A stretch of 64,000 bases of DNA from contig JAEWGT010000009.1 in the NCBI GenBank assembly GCA_023388175.1, positions 124,001 through 188,000 of the forward strand, read 5' to 3'. The position numbers were made by a program, and so were the translations under genes. The notes under the pieces are model-generated. The model was not told where the DNA came from and did no database searches. It was given only the letters and a program-made list of their open reading frames with translations. Numbering within the stretch: position 1 is the first letter of the stretch; each line of letters starts with the position of its first letter. Below are positions 32,270 to 40,463 of the stretch, piece after piece. The DNA comes from Pseudomonadota bacterium (lineage in GTDB: Bacteria; Pseudomonadota; Alphaproteobacteria; Rhizobiales; Devosiaceae).

Positions 32270-32484
32270 CACTTATCCCCTACCGTGTCTGTGAGCATAA
32301 CACGGCTAGGGCAACCCTTCTTTCCATGACCGCTCCTATCGGGCCAAACACAGACTCACGTGTCTGCCCCACATTCATTCAAGAAAATCAGACAACGGTC
32401 AAGCCCTGGGCAAGGGGTCATCAGAATTTCTCCTTGAATTTCTGATTTTACGTGATATCTCTTGCGTACTCTTAGGAGGTGGCC

Positions 32485-33264
32485 ATGGCAAAAGACGAAG
32501 CGTCGACCCGATTTCCATTCATAAAATTGGAAAAAGCACTGACACGAGCTCAGCAGCTCTTTGCTGCAAATAAAGCGGGCACCGCAATTGCCGTCTCGAC
32601 TGCCTTTGAGCTTTGGGGTTACAGCGCCAAAAGTAGCGGAGCCTTCCAAACTGTCGGAGCTTTGCGCGGATATGGATTGGTAGATCAGGAAGGGGCGAAC
32701 GAAGATCGAAAGGTCCGCCTTAGCGATGCTGCCCGGAAATTCTTTCTCGATGAACGGGATGATACTCGAAATGCTATGTTGCGAAACTTTGCGCTAAACC
32801 CGCCTTTGTTCAACGTTTTGTGGAATAAAGACCGTTGGTCAGAAGGCATTCCGTCAGACACGGTTGCGCGAAGCCATCTCAAGCTTGAGCGGAATTTGAA
32901 CGATCAATCCGCACGCTCTTTGCTCAGTATTTTTAAAGAAAATATCATTTTCGCCGGTCTGGCGTCAGACGATGCAGAGGGAACTTTGCCATTGCAGTCT
33001 GCCCCTGAAGAGGTGCTTGATGCTCACTACGAGAATAGCGGCCGAATACCACCATTGATGGAACAAGCAGTCCGCGATTTGCACTACGGTCGCAATCCAC
33101 AGCTTTTCCAAACTGCAAGCGATGCGGTCGCCGAAAATTCAGTTCATGCCAGCCTTGCGGGACAACGTGTAGTGATACACGCTAACGTTGATTTGCGCGG
33201 GCTTCGAAAACTAATGAAGCAGTTAGTTCTTTTTGAGAACATGCTTACGCTAGATGAAGAGTAG
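32485..33264 (+). CDS. Hypothetical protein with a probable winged-helix N-terminus
   Basis: This is a 259-residue protein. Residues 10-90 look like a winged-helix unit (LEKALTRAQQLFAANKAG; GALRGYGLVDQEGANEDRKV, then RLSDAARKFF), and the rest is helical with the segment MEQAVRDLHYGRNPQLFQTA. TAGGAGG stands 6 nt before ATG 32485. The gene is visibly less GC-rich than its neighbours and lies beside an HNH nuclease, so horizontal acquisition is likely. No family is recognised; a DNA-binding or phage-defence role is only a guess from context. Confidence 0.6.
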   Translation: MAKDEASTRFPFIKLEKALTRAQQLFAANKAGTAIAVSTAFELWGYSAKSSGAFQTVGALRGYGLVDQEGANEDRKVRLSDAARKFFLDERDDTRNAMLRNFALNPPLFNVLWNKDRWSEGIPSDTVARSHLKLERNLNDQSARSLLSIFKENIIFAGLASDDAEGTLPLQSAPEEVLDAHYENSGRIPPLMEQAVRDLHYGRNPQLFQTASDAVAENSVHASLAGQRVVIHANVDLRGLRKLMKQLVLFENMLTLDEE

Positions 33265-33325
33265 TGTGGCAAGAACCCCCTCGTGCCGTTAGCCTTGACG
33301 GTTGTGGGGAGGGGGTAACGGGCCA

Positions 33326-34237
33326 ATGACATTCGGCGTTTTCATTCACCGCGCAGACTCGATCTACGACGATAGCCCTGCCGAGCGCTATCAGTTCCCC
33401 AAGCCCTATCTCGAACGCGCGTCGACGACAGTCGGGGACTGGATCGTCTATTACGAGCCAGTCAAGGTCCGTGGATCGAAGGGCTATTACGCCATTGCCA
33501 AGGTCGAGCGGATTGTGCCGGACCCCAAGGCCGAAGGCATGTTTCTGGCGCTGATCGAGCCGGGCAGTTATCTCGAATTTCCCAATCCGGTGCCCTTTGA
33601 TGATGGGAATGGGCTGGTGGAGCGCGGGCTGCTCAACGAGGCGGGGCGCATTTCGGGACGCGCGCAGGCGGCGGTGCGGCCGATTTCTCCGGCAGACATG
33701 GATCGCATCCTGACGAGGGGGCTGGCGGAGGATCATCCGCTTCTGCCGCGTATTGGTAGCGTCGAAATCTCAGACGACACCCCATTCCAGCTGGATGAGA
33801 CGCAGGCACCATTTGTCTTTGAACAAGAGCGTGAGCGGATCACGGCGCTGACCACACGGACCGTGCGGGATCGCGTGTTCCGCCGGGTGGTTTTACGCGC
33901 CTATGACGAGCGCTGCGCGGTGACTGGGCTCAAACTCATCAATGGCGGAGGGCGCGCCGAAGTGGCAGCAGCGCATATCCGACCGGTGGAGCATAACGGG
34001 CCGGACATTATCAATAATGGACTGGCGCTTTCCGGAACGGTGCATTGGATGTTCGACCGCGGATTGATCAGCCTCAGCGACGATCTCGACATCATCATTT
34101 CCCGACAGGTCAATGACCGCGACGGGGTCGAGAGCCTGATCAACAGATCAGGAAAACTGATCGGGCCGCTGGCGGCGCGGGATCGTCCGCATCCGGCGTT
34201 TTTGGCCTGGCACCGGGAGAATTGTTTCAAACAATAG
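33326..34237 (+). CDS. HNH endonuclease, putative restriction-type
   Basis: This is a 303-residue nuclease. The N-terminal part (1-90) resembles a base-reading PUA/EVE-like fold (GDWIVYYEPVKVRGSKGYYA, then IAKVERI), and an HNH domain occupies about 185-250: Cys197 in YDERCAVTG, His217 in AAAHIRP, Asn231 and His240 in GTVHWMFDRG. This resembles the COG3440 predicted restriction endonucleases, which cut modified or foreign DNA. ATG 33326 is used rather than an in-frame TTG upstream. No methyltransferase is adjacent, which suits a modification-dependent enzyme. Confidence 0.82.
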   Translation: MTFGVFIHRADSIYDDSPAERYQFPKPYLERASTTVGDWIVYYEPVKVRGSKGYYAIAKVERIVPDPKAEGMFLALIEPGSYLEFPNPVPFDDGNGLVERGLLNEAGRISGRAQAAVRPISPADMDRILTRGLAEDHPLLPRIGSVEISDDTPFQLDETQAPFVFEQERERITALTTRTVRDRVFRRVVLRAYDERCAVTGLKLINGGGRAEVAAAHIRPVEHNGPDIINNGLALSGTVHWMFDRGLISLSDDLDIIISRQVNDRDGVESLINRSGKLIGPLAARDRPHPAFLAWHRENCFKQ

Positions 34238-34241
34238 AGCG

Positions 34242-34910
34242 CTACGCGCTGGCGTTCGATCCGGACGCGGCGTCGTATACGCCCTTCAACTGAACTGCCA
34301 ACATGCCGCTCAACAATTCCTCCATTGCTGATAGGTCAAGTTTGTCGGCTTTCCACGCCGCATCAGCAGAATCGAGCGCATCGAAATACGGATTACGATT
34401 GATGACAATCTGCTCAGGAATGGTCGGATGCCCGGGCAAAATAGCTTCTAATTTGCAGCACATGACCACGTAGTAAAGAGTTCTGGACGTGCGACCGTTG
34501 CCGTCCGAGAACGGATGGATCCAATTCAGGCGCCACATGATATAGGCCGCAAGATGAATAGGAGAAGCCTTGCTCCAATTCTCATTGACGTAGTCGCACA
34601 TCTCCTCAATGAGTTCGGGGACAAGATGCGCACCGACGGGCTCGTGTTTGCTGCCTTCGATCTTCACGCCTGCCGGCCTGAAATTGCCGGCATAGGCGCT
34701 AATACCGCGCAGGGCTTCGCGCTGTAGGGCGAGAACCAGGGAAATCCTCAGCTTGAAGCTTTTTCGTTCAATGGCCTCTCGGATGACATCGAGGCCATAG
34801 TCATACTGGCGAAGGCCATTCAGGGCCTCAGCATTTGCTTTTTCTAGCGGGTCGACAATGAGGTCTGCTTCAAGGGCCTTGCTATGGCGCTGGTTCGACT
34901 CATCCGACAT
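34242..34910 (-). CDS. Fic-domain AMP transferase, likely toxin
   Basis: This is a 222-residue Fic protein. The catalytic motif HPFSDGNGRTSR is at 132-143 with His133 as the base, matching HPFx(D/E)GNGR. No inhibitory (S/T)xxxE(G/N) helix is seen in the protein itself. A 64-residue protein encoded 11 nt upstream on the same strand carries a similar motif, suggesting a class I arrangement with a separate antitoxin. Fic toxins AMPylate DNA gyrase and topoisomerase IV in related systems; the target here is unknown. It is convergent with the HNH gene. Confidence 0.85.
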   Translation of the reverse strand: MSDESNQRHSKALEADLIVDPLEKANAEALNGLRQYDYGLDVIREAIERKSFKLRISLVLALQREALRGISAYAGNFRPAGVKIEGSKHEPVGAHLVPELIEEMCDYVNENWSKASPIHLAAYIMWRLNWIHPFSDGNGRTSRTLYYVVMCCKLEAILPGHPTIPEQIVINRNPYFDALDSADAAWKADKLDLSAMEELLSGMLAVQLKGVYDAASGSNASA

Positions 34911-34921
34911 GCACGCCTCGT

Positions 34922-35116
34922 TTAACTGTGCTTGAGCTCTTCTGTCTGGAGGCTGGCAAGCCGCTCGGCCTGTTCGTCTATCATCGAGCGTGTGATGTCT
35001 GAATTCTCAAACGCCGTATTGCCATAGGCAAAGCTTCGCCGCTGCTGCTCCTGCTGCAGTTCGGTCTGCTGAATTTTCTTGGTGGCTTCAATCAGCTCTT
35101 TAAGGGCGTCGGTCAT
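34922..35116 (-). CDS. Small probable antitoxin of the Fic protein
   Basis: ATG 35116 is chosen because GGAG is 9 nt upstream, giving 64 residues starting MTDALKELIEATKK; longer in-frame starts (35179, or 35239 overlapping lepA) have poorer sites. The segment RRSFAYGNTAFENSDITRSM contains NTAFEN, close to the Fic inhibitory motif (S/T)xxxE(G/N), with Glu placed to compete with ATP gamma-phosphate. It lies 11 nt upstream of the Fic gene. The antitoxin role is inferred from size, motif and position. Confidence 0.65.
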   Translation of the reverse strand: MTDALKELIEATKKIQQTELQQEQQRRSFAYGNTAFENSDITRSMIDEQAERLASLQTEELKHS

Positions 35117-35231
35117 GCGAAACTCCAAATCAGTTTCAGTGGTATCTTGCACCACCGAAACCTTAATGTCGCGTGTCATAATATGGCTGCGAATAAATTT
35201 CGAATGCCGATCGGGCAGGGCAGCTCTGCGC

Positions 35232-37037
35232 TCAGTCATCCCCCATCTTCAGCGCCTTGATGAACGCCTCTTGCGGAATGTTGACGTTCCCATACTGCCG
35301 CATCTTGGCCTTGCCCTTTTTTTGCTTGTCGAGCAGCTTGCGCTTGCGCGTGGCGTCGCCGCCATAGCACTTGGCGGTAACGTCCTTGCGCATGGCGCGG
35401 ACGGTTTCGCGGGCGATGATCTTGCCGCCGATGGCGGCCTGGATCGGGATGACGAAGAGATGCGGCGGGATCAGCTCCTTGAGCTTTTCGCACATCTGCC
35501 GGCCGCGCGATTCAGCGACCGAACGGTGCACCAGCATGGCCAGCGCGTCGACCGGCTCGGCATTGACGAGGACGGTGAGCTTCACCAGATCGCCGGTGCG
35601 GTGGGTGTCGAGCTTGTAGTCGAAACTGGCATAGCCCTTGGAAATCGACTTCAGCCGGTCATAGAAATCGAACACGACTTCATTGAGCGGCAGGTCATAT
35701 TCCACCAGCGCGCGCGACCCGACATAGGAGAGATTATTCTGGATGCCGCGCCGGTCCTGGCAGAGTTTGAGGATCGCGCCGAGATATTCGTCGGGCGTCA
35801 GGATCGTCGCCTTGATCCAGGGCTCGCGGATTTCCTCGATCTTCATCACATCGGGCAGATCGGCAGGATTATGCAGATGCAGCGTCTCGCCATTGGTCAT
35901 CTCGACCTCATAGACCACCGAAGGGGCGGTCGCGATGAGATCGAGATCGAATTCGCGGCTGAGCCGCTCCTGGATGATTTCGAGATGCAACAACCCGAGG
36001 AACCCGCAGCGGAAGCCGAAGCCGAGCGCCGCCGAGGTTTCCATCTCGAAGGAGAAGCTGGCGTCGTTCAGCCTGAGCTTGCCCATGGCCGAGCGCAATT
36101 CGTCGAAATCCGACGCATCGACCGGAAAGAGGCCGCAGAACACCACCGGCTGGGCCGGGCGGAAGCCGGGCAGAGCCTTCTCGGTGGGCTTCTTGTCCTC
36201 GGTAATAGTGTCGCCGACATTGGTATCGGCCACTTCCTTGATCGAGGCGGTGAAGACGCCCAATTCGCCCGGGCCCAGTTCCTTGACTTCCAGCAGTTTT
36301 GGCGTGGTCACGGCGACGCGGTCCAGCTCATAGACGGCGCCCGAGGCCATCATGCGGATGCGCTGGCCCTTTTTCATGACGCCATCGATGATGCGCACGA
36401 GCACCACGACGCCCAGATAGGTGTCGTACCAGCTGTCGACCAGCAGCGCCTTGAGCGGCGCGTCCACCTCGCCCTTGGGCGCAGGCAGGCGGGTGACGAT
36501 GGCTTCGAGCACCTTGTCGATGCCGAGCCCGGTCTTGGCCGAGATCTCGACGGCGTCCGAGGCATCGATGCCGATGACATCCTCGATCTGCACCTTGACG
36601 CGCTCGACATCGGCGGCGGGCAGGTCGACCTTGTTGAGAACCGGCACGATCTCATGATTGGCGTCGATGGCGTGATAGACGTTTGCCAACGTCTGCGCTT
36701 CGACGCCCTGGGAGGCATCGACCACCAGCAATGAGCCCTCGACGGCGGCCATGGAGCGGCTGACTTCATAGGCGAAGTCGACGTGACCGGGCGTGTCGAT
36801 GAGGTTGAGGACATAATCCTCGCCATCGGCGGCCTTGTAATTGAGCCGCACCGTCTGCGCCTTGATGGTGATGCCGCGCTCGCGCTCGATATCCATCGAG
36901 TCGAGCACCTGTTCCTTCATCTCGCGCAGGTCGAGCCCGCCCGTCATCTGGATCAGGCGGTCGGCGAGCGTCGATTTGCCATGGTCGATATGGGCGACGA
37001 TGGAAAAATTGCGGATATTCTTGAGCGGCGTTGTCAT
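35232..37037 (-). CDS. lepA: Elongation factor 4 (LepA)
   Basis: This is a ribosome-associated GTPase that back-translocates or assists ribosome assembly. It has 601 residues, full length. G1 AHIDHGKSTLADRL lies near the N-terminus, with G2 and G3 (GITIKAQTV; DTPGHVDF), NKVD (PVLNKVDLP), and the LepA-specific C-terminal domain (GGDATRKRKLLDKQKKGKAK, MRQYGNVNIPQEAF). ATG 37035-37037. Highly conserved. Its 3' end is directly adjacent to the Fic antitoxin gene. Confidence 0.97.
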   Translation of the reverse strand: MTTPLKNIRNFSIVAHIDHGKSTLADRLIQMTGGLDLREMKEQVLDSMDIERERGITIKAQTVRLNYKAADGEDYVLNLIDTPGHVDFAYEVSRSMAAVEGSLLVVDASQGVEAQTLANVYHAIDANHEIVPVLNKVDLPAADVERVKVQIEDVIGIDASDAVEISAKTGLGIDKVLEAIVTRLPAPKGEVDAPLKALLVDSWYDTYLGVVVLVRIIDGVMKKGQRIRMMASGAVYELDRVAVTTPKLLEVKELGPGELGVFTASIKEVADTNVGDTITEDKKPTEKALPGFRPAQPVVFCGLFPVDASDFDELRSAMGKLRLNDASFSFEMETSAALGFGFRCGFLGLLHLEIIQERLSREFDLDLIATAPSVVYEVEMTNGETLHLHNPADLPDVMKIEEIREPWIKATILTPDEYLGAILKLCQDRRGIQNNLSYVGSRALVEYDLPLNEVVFDFYDRLKSISKGYASFDYKLDTHRTGDLVKLTVLVNAEPVDALAMLVHRSVAESRGRQMCEKLKELIPPHLFVIPIQAAIGGKIIARETVRAMRKDVTAKCYGGDATRKRKLLDKQKKGKAKMRQYGNVNIPQEAFIKALKMGDD

Positions 37038-37139
37038 GGCGCGCTGATAGCAGATGCGCGGGGCCCAAGAAAGATGGTTTCCGTAGGCTTAACGGGGCTT
37101 TTGCGCAACGCGGCGGCCAGGCTGTGCGTTGACGCCATC

Positions 37140-38030
37140 ATGCGCGCCATAGCCCTCCCCTTCGCCGCCCTCATGCTGGTCAGCACGCCGCTGGCAGCAC
37201 AGGATATTTTCCGCCCCATCCAGGATTTCGTCGAGGACCTGGTGCCACCCCGCACGCAGCCGCGTCCGGCTCCGCGCCCCGCCGCGCCATCCGCACCCAC
37301 ACCCGCTGAGGAACGGCCCGAGGTGAGCGCGGAGGAGGAGACGGAAACCCCGCCACTCCCTCGCCCCCGGCCGGAGGACATGGAGATCGAGGTGGAGCCT
37401 GCAGATGAAGAGGCTGAGCCTGTTGTTGATGCGGAGGATGTGGAGGCTGAGCCGGAGCCGCAGCCCGAGCGCATCTATCAGACCGCCTGCCCGGCGCTGA
37501 TGACCGGCATGGTGGTGGGGGAAATGCTGCCGCCCATCGAAGAGGGCATGTGCGGCGAACGCTCGCCGCTGCTGCTGACGGGCGTCCGGGCCAATGGACG
37601 GGAAATCGGCCTGTCGAGCCCCGTCACCACCAATTGCGCCATGGCCGGCGCGCTGGCCGACTGGGTGAGGGAAGTGGACGCCTATGCGACTGCTGCGCTC
37701 GACAGCCCTCTCGTCACCCTCGATACCGGCACTTCGATGATGTGCCGCAACCGCAATGGCGCGGACGATGGGTTTGTGTCCGAACATGGCTTTGCCAATG
37801 CGCTGGACGTGGTCGGCTTCACGCTGGAGGACGGTCGTTCGATTGGCGTCGAGGCGGACTGGCTGCCCGCCGCCGCCCTGGAAGGCAAGCTCTTGCGGCA
37901 GGCCCACGCCGCGGCCTGTGGACGCTTCACCACCGTCCTCGGCCCGGAAGCCAATGCCGAGCATGAAGATCATCTCCACCTCGACCTCGGCTGCCACGGC
38001 CAGACCTGCACGGCGCAGATCTGCGAGTAG
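37140..38030 (+). CDS. Extensin-like family secreted protein
   Basis: This is a 296-residue protein with a signal peptide (MRAIALPFAALMLVSTPLAA, then QD) and a long low-complexity Pro/Glu-rich linker (about residues 35-110, for example PRTQPRPAPRPAAPSAP). An Extensin_C-like domain (about 115-296) has six or more conserved Cys and the metal-site-like motif GFANALDVVGF, then HEDHLHLDLGCHG. The latter recalls D-Ala-D-Ala peptidase folds. ATG 37140 is chosen for the signal peptide; the ribosome site is weak. It is divergent from lepA. Confidence 0.82.
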   Translation: MRAIALPFAALMLVSTPLAAQDIFRPIQDFVEDLVPPRTQPRPAPRPAAPSAPTPAEERPEVSAEEETETPPLPRPRPEDMEIEVEPADEEAEPVVDAEDVEAEPEPQPERIYQTACPALMTGMVVGEMLPPIEEGMCGERSPLLLTGVRANGREIGLSSPVTTNCAMAGALADWVREVDAYATAALDSPLVTLDTGTSMMCRNRNGADDGFVSEHGFANALDVVGFTLEDGRSIGVEADWLPAAALEGKLLRQAHAAACGRFTTVLGPEANAEHEDHLHLDLGCHGQTCTAQICE

Positions 38031-38053
38031 CAGGCGAGAGGCAACGCGCCGGT

Positions 38054-38182
38054 TTATTCGCAGCGCGGATGATGCGCTGGCAGATCGGCCCAGTCGCGGA
38101 GGGAAAGGCAATCGGGATGCGGGGCTGCGGGCAGGCGCGGCAACAGGCGCAGCCGCGCCAATAGGCGGGCAAGCAAGGACAT
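38054..38182 (-). CDS. 42-residue small protein divergent from LysR gene
   Basis: The frame encodes MSLLARLLARLRLLPRLPAA followed by a short part with LSLRDWADLPAHHP. An N-terminal amphipathic Arg/Leu helix and an Asp-Trp segment recall DUF1127-like small proteins of this order. GGAG stands 6-7 nt before the ATG at 38182. It is divergent from a LysR gene whose start is 97 nt away, a frequent arrangement for targets of such regulators. Coding status rests on ribosome site and composition. Confidence 0.5.
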   Translation of the reverse strand: MSLLARLLARLRLLPRLPAAPHPDCLSLRDWADLPAHHPRCE

Positions 38183-38279
38183 TGCTGTCTCCATGCAGGT
38201 TTGTTGATTGCTGCGAACATGCGCCTAGGGACGCCTGCCGGCAATGGACAAGCTTTTCATGCCCCTATAGAAAATCTAT

Positions 38280-39182
38280 ATGAGCAAGGCCTTTCCCATT
38301 CCGCTGAATGCCCTGCGCGCCATCGAAATCGTGGCGCGACGGGGTTCGCTTGCGCCGGCGGCCGAAGAGCTGGGCGTCACCATAGGCGCGGTCAGCCAGC
38401 ATTTGAGGCGGGCCGAAGAGCGGTTGGGCATGGCCCTGTTCGCGCGCACACCGCAGGGATTGCGACCCCTGCCGGCGCTGGAAGCGGCGCTGCCGCAATT
38501 GAGCGCGGGCTTTTCGCAATTGCAGGACAGCCTGGCGGACCTGACCCGCGTCAATGAGGGGGTCCTCAATGTCACCGTGGGCTCGGTCTTCGCCTCGCGC
38601 TGGCTGATCTGGCGGGTGCGCAAATTTGCCACCCTGCCGCAGGGGCTGGAAGTGCGCCTCAATGTAACGGCGGAAATGCTGGATCTGGCCCGCCCCGATG
38701 TCGATTGCGGCATCCGCTATGGCGATGGCAATTGGCCGGGCACCAATAGCAGCCTCATCGGCGGGCAGGATTACCAGCCCGTCTGTTCGCCGCTCCTGCT
38801 GGAGCGCCTGCAACGAGCGTCTGACCTGACCACCGTGCCGGTCATCGCCGACCAGACCTCCCTGCTCGACTGGCCCGACTGGCTGCGCGCCGCCGGGCTC
38901 GACCCGGCACTGCGCCTGTCGGGCCCGCACTATTCCGACGCATCGCTGGCCTTCGATGCGGCCATCGATGGCCAGGGCGTGCTGCTCGCCGCCGACATGA
39001 TGAGCGCCGACGCCGTCAGCGACGGCCGGCTCGTGCGGCCCTTCGACCTGCCTCACAGGGGTGTTCGTGGATATTACCTGGCGATTGCCAAGGGCAGGCG
39101 GGACACCCGCAAGCTGAAACTGTTCAGGGACTGGCTGGCGGCAGAGGTGGTCGCAAGCGCCAGAGGTTACAGGTATCAGTGA
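38280..39182 (+). CDS. LysR-family regulator, GcvA-like
   Basis: This is a 300-residue regulator. The GcvA-subgroup N-terminus is clear (PLNALRAIEIVARRGSLAPA, then EELGVTIGAVSQHLRRAEERLG). The effector domain has the subgroup stretch in which DLARPDVDCGIRYGDGNW leads into HLI-like contacts. It is divergent from the 42-residue gene. GcvA-like proteins control diverse targets (beta-lactamase, glycine cleavage); the target here is unknown. Confidence 0.87.
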   Translation: MSKAFPIPLNALRAIEIVARRGSLAPAAEELGVTIGAVSQHLRRAEERLGMALFARTPQGLRPLPALEAALPQLSAGFSQLQDSLADLTRVNEGVLNVTVGSVFASRWLIWRVRKFATLPQGLEVRLNVTAEMLDLARPDVDCGIRYGDGNWPGTNSSLIGGQDYQPVCSPLLLERLQRASDLTTVPVIADQTSLLDWPDWLRAAGLDPALRLSGPHYSDASLAFDAAIDGQGVLLAADMMSADAVSDGRLVRPFDLPHRGVRGYYLAIAKGRRDTRKLKLFRDWLAAEVVASARGYRYQ

Positions 39183-39210
39183 CGGGGATGCGGGGCGGCC
39201 AATCTGCGTA

Positions 39211-39245
39211 AACCCCCACCTGACCTCCCCCGAAGAAGGGGGAGG
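39211..39245. repeat. Palindromic intergenic repeat, family 1, copy 1
   Basis: ACCCCCACC is followed by a hairpin CCTCCCCC-gaagaa-GGGGGAGG. The same ACCCCCACC plus C-rich/G-rich hairpin plan recurs at 41734-41775 and 52049-52161. This is a REP-like element with likely transcript-end or structural role. Confidence 0.6.
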
Positions 39246-39345
39246 AACAGATCGAGTTTGCGGGGCTTTCTGCGCGCCACCGGCGGGCACCCTTCCCTTT
39301 CAGGAGGAGGTTGGAAGGGGTGCGTGAGCCACTGGATTTTCGGGG

Positions 39346-39852
39346 TCAGCTCCCTTGTTCCTTCCGCAACTGCTCCAGGATCGCGTCAAACCTGGCCATG
39401 GAGATATTGGCGCCCCATTCCATGCCGGTATCGACAACACCATTGCGCATGTCGAAATCGGGAAAGTTCGAGATGGAGCGGTAATGGGTCTTGCCGTCTC
39501 GTTCCTCGAAATGATGCTCTTCGTAATAGCGCTCGTCTTCAGCGGCCATGCCTTCGACCACGAAAGTGTTGCGGATCAGCCGCTTGGGGTCGACTGCAAG
39601 ATAGGTGCCGAACATTACCCAGCGCGTTCCATCCGGTGACAGGCCCGCGATCCGCCATTTGCCGCCGGTACGCACGTCATATTCGATGATCTCATTGTTG
39701 CCGAAGCCCCACCAGGCAGCGACGTGTTGCTTTTCGGTCCAGACTTTCCAGACCAGGTCCAGCGGCGCATCGAACGTGCGGGACATGATGATGAGCGGTG
39801 CGTCGTCGGGCAGTTCGGTCTTGAAGGGATTGGCAAAGGTCTGGTCTTCCAC
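39346..39852 (-). CDS. SRPBCC (AHSA1/START-like) domain protein
   Basis: This is a 168-residue hydrophobic-cavity protein of the activator-of-Hsp90-like group: IIMSRTFDAPLDLVWKVWTE, HVAAWWGF, YDVRTGGKWRI and GANISMARFDAILEQL. It starts with GTG at 39852, supported by GAGGAG 7 nt upstream. It is 11 nt downstream of an ArsR repressor gene, the usual ArsR-SRPBCC operon in these bacteria. The ligand is unknown. Confidence 0.87.
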   Translation of the reverse strand: MEDQTFANPFKTELPDDAPLIIMSRTFDAPLDLVWKVWTEKQHVAAWWGFGNNEIIEYDVRTGGKWRIAGLSPDGTRWVMFGTYLAVDPKRLIRNTFVVEGMAAEDERYYEEHHFEERDGKTHYRSISNFPDFDMRNGVVDTGMEWGANISMARFDAILEQLRKEQGS

Positions 39853-39863
39853 CGGAATTCTCC

Positions 39864-40205
39864 TCAGTTCTGGCTGTCCGATTGTGGGGTCTGAATTGTT
39901 TTGAGATAGGCGTCGAGCTGGTCGAGATTGCGCTCCCAGAGCCCGCGATAGGTCTCGACATAATGGGCGACCTCACGCATCGGCGCCGGCTCGAGCTTGC
40001 ACGGACGCCACTGTGCCTGCCTGCCCCTGCTGATCAGGCCCGCTTTTTCCAGCACCTTGATATGCTTGCTCACTGCGGCCAGCGTCATGTCGAACGGCTC
40101 TGCCAAGGTATTAACGCTGGCCTCGCCCTCGGCCAGTCGTGCCAGGATGGCCCGGCGGGTAGGATCGGCAAGGGCCGTCAGTGTGGTGCTCAAAGGGTCA
40201 GACAT
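39864..40205 (-). CDS. ArsR-family winged-helix repressor
   Basis: This is a 113-residue repressor with LADPTRRAILARLAEGEASV and SKHIKVLEKAGLISR, then RGRQAQWRPCKL, typical of the ArsR subgroup paired with SRPBCC proteins. No clear metal-binding Cys pair is seen, so it probably senses something other than metal. ATG 40205 is close to an inverted-repeat operator (40208-40242), implying autorepression. Confidence 0.87.
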   Translation of the reverse strand: MSDPLSTTLTALADPTRRAILARLAEGEASVNTLAEPFDMTLAAVSKHIKVLEKAGLISRGRQAQWRPCKLEPAPMREVAHYVETYRGLWERNLDQLDAYLKTIQTPQSDSQN

Positions 40206-40207
40206 AT

Positions 40208-40242
40208 ATTCAACCAAATAGTTTAATACACATGGGTTGAAT
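40208..40242. promoter_or_regulatory. Inverted-repeat operator of the ArsR gene
   Basis: ATTCAACC (40208-40215) and GGTTGAAT (40235-40242) are perfect 8-bp arms separated by 19 nt, immediately upstream of the ArsR start. The TTCAAC half-site is common for this ArsR subgroup. Confidence 0.6.
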
Positions 40243-40463
40243 AATGCGGCAGATGCCGGCTGTCAATATCACGGTGTCCGCTGCTGCATGGGTGCTATGA
40301 TCGAACCTATTGTCCCGTTTTTTGGTCCAAGGGCGCAATAATATTGCGTGTTTGCATGATCCGGGCTCGCATTGTCGCGTGATGGCTCGGTGTCGGGCGC
40401 AGATAGACGAAAAATGCCGTCTGTGGTCTGCTAATGTTTCAACCGATAAGGCGGGGGTTGATA

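Larger units (their letters stand above)
32025..32484. other. 460-nt intergenic stretch with two hairpins
   Basis: Between the basic protein and the winged-helix-like gene no frame with a ribosome site is seen. It holds a perfect 12-bp hairpin at 32184-32210 and a terminator-like hairpin at 32235-32269. Base composition drops from GC-rich to nearly balanced across this stretch, consistent with the edge of an acquired segment. Confidence 0.5.

Noticed and set aside
32226..32270. tRNA-like word GGCTCAGCTGG
   Set aside because: No anticodon arm, T-loop (GTTCRANNC) or acceptor stem can be placed around it.
35079..36734. 551-codon open frame opposite lepA
   Set aside because: It is a shadow of a highly conserved gene, with no ribosome site and no recognisable domain.
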